In this document: piece by piece, positions 28,993-39,772 of the stretch
How the letters are laid out: every line of letters begins with the position of its first letter
Numbering within the stretch: the stretch's first letter is position 1
Notes under the pieces: model-generated
What the model was told of the DNA's origin: nothing
Database searches by the model: none
Seen by the model: only the letters and a program-made list of their open reading frames with translations
Source of the DNA: Anaerolineales bacterium
GTDB taxonomy: Bacteria; Chloroflexota; Anaerolineae; Anaerolineales; Villigracilaceae
Length of the DNA stretch: 64,000 nt
Direction of reading: 5' to 3'
NCBI GenBank assembly: GCA_014379595.1
Contig: JACMLM010000020.1
Coordinates: forward strand, 62,001-126,000
Program-made: the position numbers and the translations under genes

Positions 28993-30201
28993 TTAAATAC
29001 TATCTTCCCTCATTTTATACGGAAAGCCATAATCGGCCATCTTTTCCATGAATACCGTCGGCTCAAAAGCTTCAGGGCCAAGTACGCCTGTGCCTGTCCA
29101 TATACCATGCTCGATCAAGTCCATGGCAATGACAGCTGTGAATGCGGTCTGCGCCACGACTGCCTGACAGCCCCAGGCTTTCATACATTCCTCGTTATCT
29201 GCCACCTGATAAATATAGACCGCACGCTTCTTTCCATCCTTTGTGCCTGTTACATACGTCCCCGCGCAGGTCTTGCCCTTCATCCTTTCACCCAAGTGCG
29301 CAGGGTCTGGGAGGCATGCCGCCACCACATCACGCGGTGCAACCTGCACACCCTTCACATTGACCTTGTCTTTATTATCCAAGCCAAGCATATGCAAAGT
29401 TTTTAATACGCTAATAAATTGATCACCTAAGCCATATTTGAATGTGGCACGTTTGGTCTTGATCCAACGCGGCATCAGCAAAACTTCCTCATGCTCCACG
29501 TTAACAACTTCAACTGGGCCGATTTCGGGGAAGTCAAATATTTCTGGTTCTGAGAACGGTGCGGTTGTAAACCAGCCTTTATCTTCCTCCCAAATAATCG
29601 GCGGATTTAAACATTCTTCTATCGTTGTCCATATGGAAAAGCTCGGTGCAAAGTCATAGCCTTCAATCGTAATATTTGAACCATCACGAACCCCTATCTC
29701 ATCGATTTCATCGAAAAGGTGATCTGCGGCATAACGTGCGAACACATCTGCCATACCTGGTTCCACGCCAAAGCCAACTAATGCAAGCAAGCCTTTTTCT
29801 TCCCACTCTTTGGCTTTATCGAATTGATAATCGCCCAGTTTGATACCTGTTTTGTTAAATGGGTCCGTTGGGTGTGGCTCGGATAAGGTCATTGCCATAT
29901 CCATATATTTCGCGCCCACGTTATACGCCGCATCGAATATCTGTTTGTTGAAGACTGGGTCCACTGAATTCATGATCAGATCAACATTATATTTTTTTGC
30001 GAGTGCTTCAATACTTTCCTGCTTGCTCGCATCGATAAACTCAACTGGGAAGCGTTTCGCGTCTCCAAGTTTCTTCTGCACTTCTTCTGCACGCTTGGTG
30101 CTGTAATCTGCAAGGACAATCAACTCCATCCACTGACATGGCTTTGCAATTGCGGCGATTGCCTCTCCCACCCCACCTACTCCAACCAACAAGACTTTCA
30201 T
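28993..30201 (-). CDS. saccharopine dehydrogenase-like oxidoreductase
   Basis: 402 residues with an N-terminal NAD(P)-binding Rossmann fold (VLLVGVGGVGEAIA) and the typical saccharopine-dehydrogenase core (VDLIMNSVDPVFNK, ALVGFGVEPGMADVFARYA). This family includes saccharopine dehydrogenases, lysine 6-dehydrogenase and carboxyspermidine dehydrogenase. The neighbours (polyamine transporter, aminotransferases, Lrp regulators) favour a role in lysine or polyamine metabolism; lysine 6-dehydrogenase or carboxy(nor)spermidine dehydrogenase are the best guesses, but the sequence alone does not decide. It follows an Lrp/AsnC gene in the same direction, with a ~230 bp gap in which I see nothing clear. 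Confidence 0.82.
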   Translation of the reverse strand: MKVLLVGVGGVGEAIAAIAKPCQWMELIVLADYSTKRAEEVQKKLGDAKRFPVEFIDASKQESIEALAKKYNVDLIMNSVDPVFNKQIFDAAYNVGAKYMDMAMTLSEPHPTDPFNKTGIKLGDYQFDKAKEWEEKGLLALVGFGVEPGMADVFARYAADHLFDEIDEIGVRDGSNITIEGYDFAPSFSIWTTIEECLNPPIIWEEDKGWFTTAPFSEPEIFDFPEIGPVEVVNVEHEEVLLMPRWIKTKRATFKYGLGDQFISVLKTLHMLGLDNKDKVNVKGVQVAPRDVVAACLPDPAHLGERMKGKTCAGTYVTGTKDGKKRAVYIYQVADNEECMKAWGCQAVVAQTAFTAVIAMDLIEHGIWTGTGVLGPEAFEPTVFMEKMADYGFPYKMREDSI

Positions 30202-30433
30202 GATATTTTTGCTTCTCCATTTATTTTATAACCCGTGAGGGTTAGATTAACATATTTTAGTGACTCTGAACGGAGTGCAGACTGAAGTTCGCCTTGCGCT
30301 GCGGACTAAAGTCGGCGCACCGGGTGTCTGTTTGCTCGGACGCAGAAAATGTTTGTTGAGGCGAGGCAGGTTTGAGGTCAGGAAAGAAAAGGCCTTCGAC
30401 TGTACTACGTTCCGCTCAGGCCGATGTCAAATC

Positions 30434-30901
30434 CTAAAAATAAATCTCCTTCATAATTTTCATGTGCATGAAGGTCTCTGTCTCACGGATGCCATCCACT
30501 TTGGCGAGCTTTTCCGTGAGGAATTTGAGCATGTCTTCATCATCTTTGCAAAAGACTTCGGCCATAATGTCGTATCTGCCGCTGACCACAACTAGATAAA
30601 CAACTTCTGTAAGTTTAGCAACATTCTCGGCGACCTGCAACATCTTGCGGCCGTCGGTGCGAATACCGATCAGGGCCATGGTACGCATGCCCATCATCAG
30701 CGGATTAGTGACGGCAACAACTTTGAGATAACCCAACTCAACGAGGCGGTTATACCGCTGGCGGATCATACCTGGCGAAACGTTGAGCTGTTCCGCAATT
30801 TGGGCAAAGGCTTCACGGCCATCCTTCCGCATCGCTTCGATAATGTGCTGATCAATATTATCAAGGCGGCCTGTTTGACCGCTAGTGTTTGTACTTTCCA
30901 T
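30434..30901 (-). CDS. Lrp/AsnC-family regulator 1
   Basis: 155 residues: an N-terminal helix-turn-helix (LDNIDQHIIEAMRKDGREAFAQIAEQL, then VSPGMIRQRYNRL) and a C-terminal RAM/AsnC effector domain (MRTMALIGIRTDGRKML, VVYLVVVSGRYDIMAEVFC). Such proteins sense amino acids and control amino-acid and nitrogen genes. It is placed between the saccharopine-dehydrogenase-like gene and the pot operon, both likely targets. A second regulator of the family lies at the other end of the cluster (41093-41596); the two are quite different in sequence. Confidence 0.92.
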   Translation of the reverse strand: MESTNTSGQTGRLDNIDQHIIEAMRKDGREAFAQIAEQLNVSPGMIRQRYNRLVELGYLKVVAVTNPLMMGMRTMALIGIRTDGRKMLQVAENVAKLTEVVYLVVVSGRYDIMAEVFCKDDEDMLKFLTEKLAKVDGIRETETFMHMKIMKEIYF

Positions 30902-31024
30902 AGCGTATGTTATTCCTTTTTTGCACTAAAGTCAATATTTTTATGACGATTTGTTATTATACAAGGTATTATTTTGCAAAAGAGTCTGTTCCATATTGCC
31001 TACACGCAAAACGTAAAGTCGTAA

Positions 31025-31057
31025 ATGCCCCGACGGGCAACTCACCCGTCGGGGCAT
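31025..31057. terminator. hairpin after potD
   Basis: ATGCCCCGACGGG and its exact complement around a 7-nt loop, 57 bp past the potD stop on the minus strand. The flanking T-run is weak. It probably ends the pot transcript. Confidence 0.65.
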
Positions 31058-31113
31058 TCATACTTTATCAACAGATTTGATGAATACAGTGTACTGTAAA
31101 GTTTCGGGGCAAT

Positions 31114-32265
31114 TTACTGTCCTTTGACTTCAACCCAGATTGCATCATAGAGTGGTGTGGCATCACCCACATCTGCAATTCCATGACCATTTGCTACAGC
31201 CTCAGCTGGTGGATTGGTGATCGGCGAGTCTGCATAGGCGGCATACACTTCAGGGTAATTTTCTTTTGCATATTCGATTGCTGCTTTATTCGTATTGGTG
31301 TATTGGAAATCACGAATAGTCAACCAGAACACATCACCCTGCATGGTGTAGTTGAGCCATGCATAAGCCGCATCTGCATTGGGAGCATCCTTCAGCATGA
31401 CCCAGTTATCCTGCCAAAGAATTGGGCCTTCAGTGGGATAAATATATTCAATGGCGGGGTTTTCCTGATTGGCAATGAACGCTTCGCCAGTCCAGGTCAT
31501 ACCCAGATCTGCATCACCTGCAATCAAAGCTGTCTTTGGGCTGTCGCTATCAAATACTTTAATATTAGGGACAAGTTTTGCCAACTTATTTTTTGCCTCT
31601 TCAAGTTGCGCAGGGTCTGTCGTGTTGACGTCATAACCCAATGTTAAAAGTGTGATACCAATCACAGCACGCGAGTCATCCAGAAAGATCATTTTGCCTG
31701 CGTATTCAGGCTTCCAGAGGTCGTCCCATGATTGGGGAACATTCTCAACGGTATCAGTATTGACGACGATAGCGTCAGTTCCACCAAGATAAGGCAGGCT
31801 GTATTTATTTCCGAGGTCAAAATCCTGATTCATCCAGCCCTCATCGAAATTACCGATGTTTGGCAGTTGTGTCTTGTCTAATTCCTGCAGCAACTCCTGA
31901 CGTATCATCAAACCGATGATGTAGTCTGTAGGCTGCACAAGATCATAAGCAGAACCACCAGCGGAAACCTTGGCATACATTTCCTCATTACTGGAATATT
32001 CGTCACGATTAAGCGTAATGCCGTAAACGAGTTCAAAACATTCCAACATATCGGGAGGGAAATATTCTGTCCACACGAAGATGTTTAATTCCGTTGAAGT
32101 GACCTCCATACGCGGGCTTGGCTCGGGGCAAATAAAACCGCTAGCGGCAACCTTCTCTCCGTCACCGACAACTGGCGTAGTTTCGGCGTTTCTACCACAA
32201 GCCGCCAGCGCCATACTTGCAATAACCAGCAGTGCTAACCATTTAAATAAATTTAATCTATTCAT
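31114..32265 (-). CDS. potD: polyamine ABC transporter substrate-binding lipoprotein
   Basis: 383 residues. A lipoprotein signal peptide ends with the lipobox LAAC (Cys23), so it is anchored outside the membrane. The mature part is a PotD-type periplasmic-binding fold: TELNIFVWTEYFPPDMLECFE, DLVQPTDYIIGLMIRQ, GTDAIVVNTDTVENVPQSW, MTWTGEAF and the WLNYTMQGD segment are typical of spermidine/putrescine-binding proteins. It is the last gene of potABCD. The ligand (putrescine, spermidine or a related amine) is inferred from family and from the aminotransferases upstream. Confidence 0.92.
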   Translation of the reverse strand: MNRLNLFKWLALLVIASMALAACGRNAETTPVVGDGEKVAASGFICPEPSPRMEVTSTELNIFVWTEYFPPDMLECFELVYGITLNRDEYSSNEEMYAKVSAGGSAYDLVQPTDYIIGLMIRQELLQELDKTQLPNIGNFDEGWMNQDFDLGNKYSLPYLGGTDAIVVNTDTVENVPQSWDDLWKPEYAGKMIFLDDSRAVIGITLLTLGYDVNTTDPAQLEEAKNKLAKLVPNIKVFDSDSPKTALIAGDADLGMTWTGEAFIANQENPAIEYIYPTEGPILWQDNWVMLKDAPNADAAYAWLNYTMQGDVFWLTIRDFQYTNTNKAAIEYAKENYPEVYAAYADSPITNPPAEAVANGHGIADVGDATPLYDAIWVEVKGQ

Positions 32266-32337
32266 CTCTTACTCCTTTAAAGATATTATAGTCGTATTAA
32301 CACAGCACATTCACGGCTGGGGCATACCTATATAGAT

Positions 32338-33234
32338 TTACGAATGTTGTTTCTGTTCGCGGTTTTGAAGGATCTGCAATAACAAAACAGCCAGGAATAC
32401 CACCAGTATCCACACCGTCGAAAGCGCATTGACCTGCGGTGTAATGATGCGCCTCAACAAACCGTATACATAAATTGGCAGGGTTGTTGAGCCTGGGCCG
32501 TTTGTGAAGAACGTAATCACAAAATCATCAAGCGACAGGGTGAATGCAAGCAATGCACCAGACATGATGCCTGGCAGGATCATGGGAAGTGTGACACGGC
32601 GAAATGTCGTCCACTCGTTCGCGCCCAGATCCATTGCAGCTTCTTCATAGGATTTATCAAAACCCTGCAAACGAGCCTGCACAACGAGTGTAACAAATGG
32701 AACCATGAATGCAATATGGCTTATCGTAACAGTTGCGATGCCGAGCGAGAGGCGTGAATCACCCACAAGATTGAAGGCATTATTGGCCCAGCCAAAGAAC
32801 TGACTGAACAATGTAAGAATACCAATTCCCATTACGATCTCAGGGATAACAATGGGAATATAAAGCGAAAGCTGCGAGAATGGCTTCATCTTAAAGTTGT
32901 AACGCTGAAGCGCCAATGCAGCCATCGTTCCTATGATCGTGGAAACAATCGTCGAAATAAACGCGATAGTTAATGTATTGCCTGCTGCTTCGGCCACATC
33001 ATCATTTTTTGCAAGATCACAATACCAGTGAAAAGGTCCGCAGGGACTGGACTTTACAAGGCTTCCATCCATTACCACTCGTTCACTAAAGGAGGGAATG
33101 AAACCTTCAAATGTCACATTGGTACGCGAAGCATTAAACGAGTAAAGAATCAACCCTACGATCGGTGCATATAAAAAGAAATATACAATAATCGCTGCAA
33201 TAATCACAAAGGGAGAACGGCGAAATGGGTTCAT
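32338..33234 (-). CDS. potC: polyamine ABC transporter permease
   Basis: About 298 residues with six membrane segments and the permease EAA loop (YEEAAMDLGANEWTTFRRV). The start at 33234 is preferred over 33243 because AAGGAG sits 8 bases before it, whereas the upstream GTG overlaps that site. A periplasmic insertion after the first membrane segment (SPCGPFHWYCDLAKNDDV) holds two cysteines. It pairs with PotB to form the channel. The order potA-potB-potC-potD matches the classical operon. Confidence 0.92.
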   Translation of the reverse strand: MNPFRRSPFVIIAAIIVYFFLYAPIVGLILYSFNASRTNVTFEGFIPSFSERVVMDGSLVKSSPCGPFHWYCDLAKNDDVAEAAGNTLTIAFISTIVSTIIGTMAALALQRYNFKMKPFSQLSLYIPIVIPEIVMGIGILTLFSQFFGWANNAFNLVGDSRLSLGIATVTISHIAFMVPFVTLVVQARLQGFDKSYEEAAMDLGANEWTTFRRVTLPMILPGIMSGALLAFTLSLDDFVITFFTNGPGSTTLPIYVYGLLRRIITPQVNALSTVWILVVFLAVLLLQILQNREQKQHS

Positions 33235-33274
33235 CCCGCACACTCCTTTTCAAATAAGATTGTAATGTGCGGGA

Positions 33275-34198
33275 TCATCCGACTACGATCTCCTCTCCAA
33301 ACCCAAATTTACGGGTATAGAAATATGTGACAATCAACGTCATCACCATCAGAATCAGCGACGCTGCAGAACCAAAGGTCGGGTCACGCGCATCCAGGAA
33401 CTGTCTTTGAATGAGGTTACCCACCAAAATAACTTGACGACCGCCGAGAATATCAGACACAATGAACGTACCCATTACTGGGATGAACACCAAAATTGTC
33501 CCAGCTACTACACCCGGCATGGACAATGGAAGCGTGACACGTAAAAAAGTCTTGATGGAGTTCGCACCCAAATCTGCAGCAGCTTCATATAATGAGGTAT
33601 CGATCTTCTCAAGCGATGTGTAGATGGGTAAGATCATAAAAGGTAGAAATTCATAGATCATACCTACTAAAACGGCGCCCGGTGTATACAACATCTCAAA
33701 CGGTGTGAAAGGAATATTAAGCGCGTTCATCACCCAGCCGATGATGATATTGATCGCGCCCTCTTTACGCAGCAGCATCATCCATGCATACACGCGAATC
33801 ACGAAGTTTGTCCACAACGGGATCAGTACCATGAACAAAAATAGATTGCGGCGTTTGGGATGTGCACGTGCAATAAAATACGCGAGCGGATATGCCAGCG
33901 TAATCACGAACAAAGTTGTATTGAACGCTAATGATAATGACCTCCCCAAAATATTTACATACAACGGGTCAAAACACGAGGCCTGTCCATCAGGGCAGTC
34001 TGTGCTATAACCGAGCAGACGTGTGTAATTATCAAGCGTGAAGGTATAGATCACATCGCCATCAGGACTGCGTCTGCCAAAACTCACGATCAAAGTGAGG
34101 ATTAACGGTATGATCAACAACACGAACAACCATACCGTAGTGGGCAGCGCTAATAACGTACCCTGCGCAGATTTATTTTCGCGAAGACGTTGTAACAT
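33275..34198 (-). CDS. potB: polyamine ABC transporter permease
   Basis: 307 residues with six membrane segments, a PotB-type N-terminal hydrophobic opening ([21 protein letters not shown]) and the EAA loop ([21 protein letters not shown]). A periplasmic loop after the first segment carries two cysteines ([14 protein letters not shown]). It begins 2 bp after the potA stop, so the two genes are tightly coupled. Confidence 0.92.
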   Translation of the reverse strand: MLQRLRENKSAQGTLLALPTTVWLFVLLIIPLILTLIVSFGRRSPDGDVIYTFTLDNYTRLLGYSTDCPDGQASCFDPLYVNILGRSLSLAFNTTLFVITLAYPLAYFIARAHPKRRNLFLFMVLIPLWTNFVIRVYAWMMLLRKEGAINIIIGWVMNALNIPFTPFEMLYTPGAVLVGMIYEFLPFMILPIYTSLEKIDTSLYEAAADLGANSIKTFLRVTLPLSMPGVVAGTILVFIPVMGTFIVSDILGGRQVILVGNLIQRQFLDARDPTFGSAASLILMVMTLIVTYFYTRKFGFGEEIVVG

Positions 34199-34200
34199 GG

Positions 34201-35316
34201 CTAATCCTTCTTCAAGACCAGGGTATTCTCAGGCACAAGCATCAACCAAACTTCCTGGCCTACTGTATAGAATGATTTTGGGTCAAGCCGTGAAATGCGG
34301 TTTTGTTCCCAGACCTTCAGCTTCGCTCCATTCACATCCACGAACACTTGCGTATCCGCGCCGATATAAACCGTATTGGTGACTCTGCCCGGAAATAACC
34401 CATCACTCTTCACAGACTTATCTACAAGTTTGATCTTCTCAGGACGCACACACACAACTACTTCTTCGCCTGTGACAAGTCCTTCCGAAATTGGCATCCC
34501 TTTAACTTCAGCATTTAAGCTGGGAATAAAAACACTCGCTTCATCCTTGGACAAAGACTTGATCGTGCCTTCGAGGAAATTCGACTCCCCGATAAAATCT
34601 GCAACGAATTTATTTGCAGGCCGTTCGTACACTTCAACCGGTGTGCCCATTTGCTGCACCTTGCCCTTGCTCATCACAGCAATACGATCAGACATGGTCA
34701 ATGCTTCTTCCTGATCGTGTGTTACATAGATAAATGTAATACCAAGTTGCTGCTGCAATGCTTTTAATTCAAGCTGCATCTCTTTACGAAGTTTCAAGTC
34801 CAACGCACCGAGCGGCTCATCAAGCAGGAGAACGTCAGGTGTTTTGACCAAGGCTCGGGCGAGGGCGACGCGCTGCTGCTGTCCACCAGAAAGCTGCTTG
34901 GGTTTGCGGCGATCCATGCCTGTCAGTTGGACCATTTCGAGGGCATGTCCTACGCGCTTCTTTATCTCATCTGTGCCTGCGCCTTCCATCTCCAAACCAA
35001 AAGCCAGGTTTTGGAAAACGGTCAAATGCTGAAAAAGCGCATAACTTTGGAAAACCGTATTGACCTTTCGCTGAAAAGGAGGCGTGTGCCCCATTGGAAT
35101 ACCTTCAATATATATTTCACCTTCGGTCGGCCATTCAAACCCTGCAATCATTCTCAAAGACGTGGTTTTACCGCAGCCAGAAGAGCCGAGCATGGAAAAG
35201 AATTCCCCATTCTTGATTCGCATGGTCACATGATCTACAGCGGCCATTTCATTCCCCTCTGGCGTGATAAAACGTTTCACAACATCTCGCATTTCAACTG
35301 CAAATTCACTGGCCAT
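34201..35316 (-). CDS. potA: polyamine ABC transporter ATPase
   Basis: 371 residues. The ABC domain has Walker [10 protein letters not shown], signature [15 protein letters not shown] and Walker [13 protein letters not shown], followed by a C-terminal TOBE domain (about residues 280-365) as in PotA. It energises uptake by PotBC. It is first in the pot operon, 79 bp after the putrescine-aminotransferase-like gene, with an R6 palindrome between them that might reduce read-through. Confidence 0.93.
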   Translation of the reverse strand: MASEFAVEMRDVVKRFITPEGNEMAAVDHVTMRIKNGEFFSMLGSSGCGKTTSLRMIAGFEWPTEGEIYIEGIPMGHTPPFQRKVNTVFQSYALFQHLTVFQNLAFGLEMEGAGTDEIKKRVGHALEMVQLTGMDRRKPKQLSGGQQQRVALARALVKTPDVLLLDEPLGALDLKLRKEMQLELKALQQQLGITFIYVTHDQEEALTMSDRIAVMSKGKVQQMGTPVEVYERPANKFVADFIGESNFLEGTIKSLSKDEASVFIPSLNAEVKGMPISEGLVTGEEVVVCVRPEKIKLVDKSVKSDGLFPGRVTNTVYIGADTQVFVDVNGAKLKVWEQNRISRLDPKSFYTVGQEVWLMLVPENTLVLKKD

Positions 35317-35345
35317 CTATCTTCTCCGAATTATAAATTTGGATT

Positions 35346-35397
35346 GCAACAGCAAGCTGTTGCATAGTGCGGGAGCAAGCTCCCGGAGTCCAGAATT
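35346..35397. repeat. R6 double palindrome, copy 1
   Basis: GCAACAGC-AA-GCTGTTGC followed by GGGAGC-AA-GCTCCC and GGAGTCC. A shorter relative lies inside the coding sequence at 46062-46084. It sits between the aminotransferase stop and potA. Confidence 0.7.
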
Positions 35398-36757
35398 ACA
35401 TTGCTGTGTTGATTTCTTTTAATACATCGCCTAGGCGTTCAAGCAATAGATCCATTTGTTCTTTTGTAATAATCAAGGGCGGTTCAACGCGGATGGTTTG
35501 CGCACTGGTCAATGTGCCCGCTACAAGTACACCACGCTTGAATAATCCTGATGCCACCTTATAACCGAGCTCAGGTGAATTAAAATGCATGCCGATCAAC
35601 AAACCTTTACCAGTAATTTTCTCATAAATTTGCGGATATTGCACAGCAAATTCCTCTAATTTCGAAATCAGATAATTGCCCTTATCAGCAGCTTGTTCCC
35701 ACAATCGCTCACGCAGAGTTACATGAATGGCAGCAATCGCAGCAGAACAGGCTAATGCTCCGCCGCCTGTTGTGGTGGTGTGCATAAACGGATTGGGATA
35801 CATCATCGGTTGATAAATTTCTTCTGTTGTAATGGTTGCACTCACGGGCATTACGCCGCCGCCCAAAGATTTTGCAACCGTCAAAATATCTGGTACTACA
35901 TTCCAATGATCAACGCCCCATAATTTCCCTGTTCTACCCAAACCTGTTTGTACTTCATCCGCAATTAACAAAACATTATATTTTTTTGTTGCCTTACGAA
36001 TACGAGGCCAAAAATCATCAGGAGGAACGATTGCACCCGACTCGCCTTGAATAGGTTCAAACATGACAGCGGCAACGCCAATCCCCACTTTTTCACAAAT
36101 CTCTAATTGTTTTTCAACAGCATCTGCATCACCAAACGGAACGTGATACACCTGCCCGCCATACATGGTGCCCATGGGCACACGAAAATCAGACTTACCC
36201 ATTAATGAAAGCGAACCCATCGTCTTTCCATGAAAAGCTCGCACACCTACAATAAATGCACTCTTACCTGTATAAAGTTTCGCAATTTTCATCGCGGCTT
36301 CGTTGGCTTCTGTACCACTTGCACCGAACCAACTATATTTCAAATTGCCTGGGGTAATATTTGCAAGTAATTTTGCCAGTACACCGCGCAATGGGTCAAG
36401 TAATTCTTGCGAAGGCATCGGGGAGCGATTCAATTGCGCTTTTACCGTTTCAATCACATCAGGATGACTCCATCCCAAATCCATCATGCCGTAACCACCG
36501 AGAAAGTCTAAAAACTCACGACCCAACACATCTTTAATCACAGAGCCATTACCTGTCCATTCCACCGAAGCCCAATCTCCAGACTCAGTGACAGACTTGC
36601 GATATTCCAACCAATTGCGGTTGTAATGCTCAGCAAAATTATCTTTTGATTCATCAATAATTGTATGCGCTTGTTCTTCGGTTGGAAATTCAGTTTTACG
36701 AATCAAATCCATCCAGCGTGATGAATAATCCAATGCGTCTTCGTAATCAACAGTCAT
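35396..36757 (-). CDS. putrescine aminotransferase-like class III aminotransferase
   Basis: 453 residues, a PLP-dependent class III aminotransferase. The long N-terminal extension and segments such as FLDFLGGYGMMDLGWSHPDV, GASGTEANEAAMKIA, AFHGKTMGSLSLMGK, EPIQGESGAIVPP and LLIADEVQTGLGRTG are close to PatA/YgjG putrescine aminotransferases; the PLP lysine is in ILTVAKSLGGG. It would convert putrescine to 4-aminobutanal. Its place next to potABCD supports this. It follows mmsA with a ~90 bp gap. Confidence 0.82.
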   Translation of the reverse strand: MTVDYEDALDYSSRWMDLIRKTEFPTEEQAHTIIDESKDNFAEHYNRNWLEYRKSVTESGDWASVEWTGNGSVIKDVLGREFLDFLGGYGMMDLGWSHPDVIETVKAQLNRSPMPSQELLDPLRGVLAKLLANITPGNLKYSWFGASGTEANEAAMKIAKLYTGKSAFIVGVRAFHGKTMGSLSLMGKSDFRVPMGTMYGGQVYHVPFGDADAVEKQLEICEKVGIGVAAVMFEPIQGESGAIVPPDDFWPRIRKATKKYNVLLIADEVQTGLGRTGKLWGVDHWNVVPDILTVAKSLGGGVMPVSATITTEEIYQPMMYPNPFMHTTTTGGGALACSAAIAAIHVTLRERLWEQAADKGNYLISKLEEFAVQYPQIYEKITGKGLLIGMHFNSPELGYKVASGLFKRGVLVAGTLTSAQTIRVEPPLIITKEQMDLLLERLGDVLKEINTAM

Positions 36758-36846
36758 AAAAATTCCTTGTTTTAAGAGAACAGATAATTAGAGAACAGTT
36801 CCTTGCATACCTATCTACTAATCTCTGTTTATCTGTGCTCTAATCT

Positions 36847-38313
36847 CTAGAACTTTCTCGTCCATTCTTTCGGCCAGCGTTCCACCACAATTTTTTTCTG
36901 GGTGAAAAATTCAACCGCGTCCATGCCTTGCCCGTGCATGTCACCAAAAAAAGAATCCTTCCAACCACTAAATGGAAAAAATGCCATCGGCGCTGCCACA
37001 CCAATATTGATTCCAATATTGCCTGCTTCGGCTTCATATCTAAACTTGCGTGCGGCATTTCCACTGGACGTGAACAGACTCGCCTGATTTCCATATTGCC
37101 CGCTGTTTACCAATTCAATTGCATCATCTATTGAATTAACATGCATGAGACTTAACACTGGACCAAAAATTTCCGTTCTGGAAATCTCGCTTCCTTTCTT
37201 AACCTCGGAGATGATCGTCGGTCTGACAAAGGACCCACGCTCGTAGCCCTTCACCACCGTTCCACGTCCATCGACTGGGACAGATGCCCCTTCTTTTGCA
37301 CCCAGAGCAATCAACTGCTCTACGCGCTGTTGAGACGCACTATTAATAACTGGCCCCATTTGAATGCCTGAATCCAAACCGTAACCAACAGTTCGCGACG
37401 ATGCTGCATCACAAATTAATTCATTGAATATATTTCTAGCATCACCCACTGTCACAGCGAGAGAAACTGCCAAACAACGCTGACCAGCACACCCGAAGGC
37501 AGAATCGGCGACGATCTTCGTTGTCATTTCCATATCCGCATCAGGCAAAATGATGACAGGATTCTTCGCACCACCCTGCGCCTGAACGCGCTTGCCATGT
37601 GACGCAGCGGTTGCATAAATATATTTTGCAACATTCGTTGAGCCGACAAATGTAATTGCACGAATCGAAGGGTGCTCAAGAATCGCATCCACAGTTTCCT
37701 TAGCCCCATTAACTAAGTTAACGACGCCTTTTGGAAAACCAACTTGTTCAATTAATTTAAAAATAAATTGCATCGTCATTGGCACTTTTTCAGAAGGCTT
37801 CACAATATATGTATTACCCGCCGCAAGCGCATAAGGTAAATACCAAAAGGGAATCATGCCAGGGAAATTAAACGGCGCAATCGTAGCGCATACACCCACA
37901 GGTTGGCGGATCATGATCTCGTCAATGCCGGGAGCGATATCTTCCACAAATTCACCTTTGCTCAAATGCGGCATTCCACAGGCCACTTCAATATTTTCAT
38001 AAGCGCGCACCATTTCGGCTTTAGCTTCTTCAAATGTTTTGCCAGCCTCGTTAGTTATTAACTTTGCAATCTCATCAGCGTTCTCTCGCATTAAATTGCG
38101 GAACTTAAATAAATACTGAACACGGTCATTGACAGGCACACGACGCCATGAAATAAATGCTTCGCTCGCGGCTTTCGCAGCGGCATCTACGTCCGCCTTT
38201 GTGCCAAGCGGAGTCTTTGCAATCACTTCACCTGTCGCAGGGTTAATTACATCAAAATATTCTTTTACGTTTGGCTTAACCCATTCGCCGTTTATATAGT
38301 TTAGTATTTCCAT
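36847..38313 (-). CDS. mmsA: CoA-acylating methylmalonate/malonate-semialdehyde dehydrogenase
   Basis: 488 residues of the aldehyde dehydrogenase superfamily, MmsA/IolA branch, which oxidises (methyl)malonate semialdehyde to propionyl- or acetyl-CoA with loss of CO2. Diagnostic parts are [16 protein letters not shown], the catalytic [10 protein letters not shown] (Cys near residue 285) and the C-terminal [18 protein letters not shown]. Between aminotransferase genes it suits breakdown of beta-alanine, beta-aminoisobutyrate or valine-derived semialdehydes. It starts 35 bp after the upstream aminotransferase stop, so they are cotranscribed. Confidence 0.93.
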   Translation of the reverse strand: MEILNYINGEWVKPNVKEYFDVINPATGEVIAKTPLGTKADVDAAAKAASEAFISWRRVPVNDRVQYLFKFRNLMRENADEIAKLITNEAGKTFEEAKAEMVRAYENIEVACGMPHLSKGEFVEDIAPGIDEIMIRQPVGVCATIAPFNFPGMIPFWYLPYALAAGNTYIVKPSEKVPMTMQFIFKLIEQVGFPKGVVNLVNGAKETVDAILEHPSIRAITFVGSTNVAKYIYATAASHGKRVQAQGGAKNPVIILPDADMEMTTKIVADSAFGCAGQRCLAVSLAVTVGDARNIFNELICDAASSRTVGYGLDSGIQMGPVINSASQQRVEQLIALGAKEGASVPVDGRGTVVKGYERGSFVRPTIISEVKKGSEISRTEIFGPVLSLMHVNSIDDAIELVNSGQYGNQASLFTSSGNAARKFRYEAEAGNIGINIGVAAPMAFFPFSGWKDSFFGDMHGQGMDAVEFFTQKKIVVERWPKEWTRKF

Positions 38314-38348
38314 AAATTCTCCAAAATCGCTTGAAAACCTGTGACCTT

Positions 38349-39656
38349 CTAACTAACTTGTGTATCCATTAACTCTGCCAAGCCTTCATCCAATAAATTC
38401 AGACCTTCATCAATTTGTTCTTTTGTTATAACCAAAGGCGGCACAACAAAAAGGATATTTTTGAAATTGAACATATATACACTATTGGAAATCATAAAGT
38501 TTTTGAGAGCGGTGATATCCAACGGCTCTTTCGTCTCGCGATTCTTTACCAACTCAAGCGCAGTAAACATGCCAATATAACGAACATCTCCAATAGAAAT
38601 GTGTTTCATCTTTAGATCTTCAAGACGTTCACCCAAGTATTTCCCGACTATTTTGGCATTTTCGAAGATATGCTCTTCTTCATAAGTTTCAATCGTTGCT
38701 AGTGCGGCAGCACATGCAAGAGCATGTCCATTATAAGTAAGGCCAGCAGAGAGCATTTTATCGTCAAAGAATTTTGCAATCTTCTCTCGCACGATCACAG
38801 CACCCAATGGAATATATCCAGAAGTAATTCCTTTTGCAGTTGTAATAATATCGGGGGTTACATCCCAGTTATCCACCGCGAACCACTCCCCTGTGCGTCC
38901 CCAACCACTCATCACTTCATCTGAAATGAGCAGGATGCCATATTTGTCACAAATCTCGCGCATACGCGGCCAGTATTCATCAGGCGGGATAATAAGTCCG
39001 TTTGTGCCTGTCACGCCTTCGAGAATAATCGCAGCGATCTGGTCTGGACCTTCATGCTGAATCACCTCTTCGACATGGCTGATACATTCGCGATGACATG
39101 TATCTCTAGTCCAGCCAAATGGACAACGATAGCAATATGGGTCAAGAAAATGTACAACGCCAGAAATAGCAGGCTCGGCAGGTAAACGGCGGTAGTCACC
39201 GGTCAAAGCGATTGCTCCGTGAGTGGCACCATGATAGGAACGATAACGCGCTAAGATTTTATGTCTGCCTGTATATTGACGTGCGATCTTGATCGCATTT
39301 TCATTTGCTTCTGCCCCGCCCAAAGTAAAAAAAGTTTTCTTCAAATCTCCAGGTGTAATTTCGGACAATTTTTTACCCAACAAGCCACGCGGTTCAGTTG
39401 CCGCACCCGGGCTGGCAAAAGTCAATATTGCGGCTTGATCTTGAATCGCTTTTATTACTTTCGGATGCTGATGTCCCACATTCGTATTCACCAACTGCGA
39501 AGCGAAATCAAGATAACGTTTTCCATCGGCATCCCAAAAATAAACGCCTTCAGCTTTTGTTACAGGAATTGGATTAACCTGTCCCTGATTAGACCAGGAA
39601 AAGAAGGTGTACTCTTTGTTGAGGTCAATGATTTCTTGCGAGGTTAGTTTTGTCAT
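38349..39656 (-). CDS. class III aminotransferase, beta-alanine/taurine type
   Basis: 435 residues. PLP-enzyme motifs are [64 protein letters not shown] and the PLP-lysine segment [17 protein letters not shown] cysteine-rich stretch ([20 protein letters not shown]) is found in some taurine- and beta-alanine-type aminotransferases. Together with mmsA directly downstream, conversion of beta-alanine or a similar omega-amino acid to its semialdehyde is a reasonable guess. An R5 palindrome separates it from the next aminotransferase upstream. Confidence 0.82.
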   Translation of the reverse strand: MTKLTSQEIIDLNKEYTFFSWSNQGQVNPIPVTKAEGVYFWDADGKRYLDFASQLVNTNVGHQHPKVIKAIQDQAAILTFASPGAATEPRGLLGKKLSEITPGDLKKTFFTLGGAEANENAIKIARQYTGRHKILARYRSYHGATHGAIALTGDYRRLPAEPAISGVVHFLDPYCYRCPFGWTRDTCHRECISHVEEVIQHEGPDQIAAIILEGVTGTNGLIIPPDEYWPRMREICDKYGILLISDEVMSGWGRTGEWFAVDNWDVTPDIITTAKGITSGYIPLGAVIVREKIAKFFDDKMLSAGLTYNGHALACAAALATIETYEEEHIFENAKIVGKYLGERLEDLKMKHISIGDVRYIGMFTALELVKNRETKEPLDITALKNFMISNSVYMFNFKNILFVVPPLVITKEQIDEGLNLLDEGLAELMDTQVS

Positions 39657-39711
39657 ATTTATTTACACCTGTTTCAAGGGATTATTCTGTAACAAAAATA
39701 CTCTGTTTACT

Positions 39712-39762
39712 TGGTGGTTTCGATACGCCGCGAAGAGCAAAAGCGCGGCTACTCAACCACCA
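39712..39762. repeat. R5 palindrome, copy 1
   Basis: TGGTGGTTTCGATACGCCGCG pairs imperfectly with CGCGGCTACTCAACCACCA. Related copies are at 46481-46528 and 46555-46593. It sits between two cotranscribed aminotransferase genes. Confidence 0.75.
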
Positions 39763-39772
39763 GATTTATTTA

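Noticed and set aside
30202..30433. Possible repeat or RNA element between the Lrp and saccharopine-dehydrogenase-like genes
   Set aside because: Some weak inverted segments (CTGAACGGAG and TTCCGCTCAG) but no match to the other families and no clear structure.
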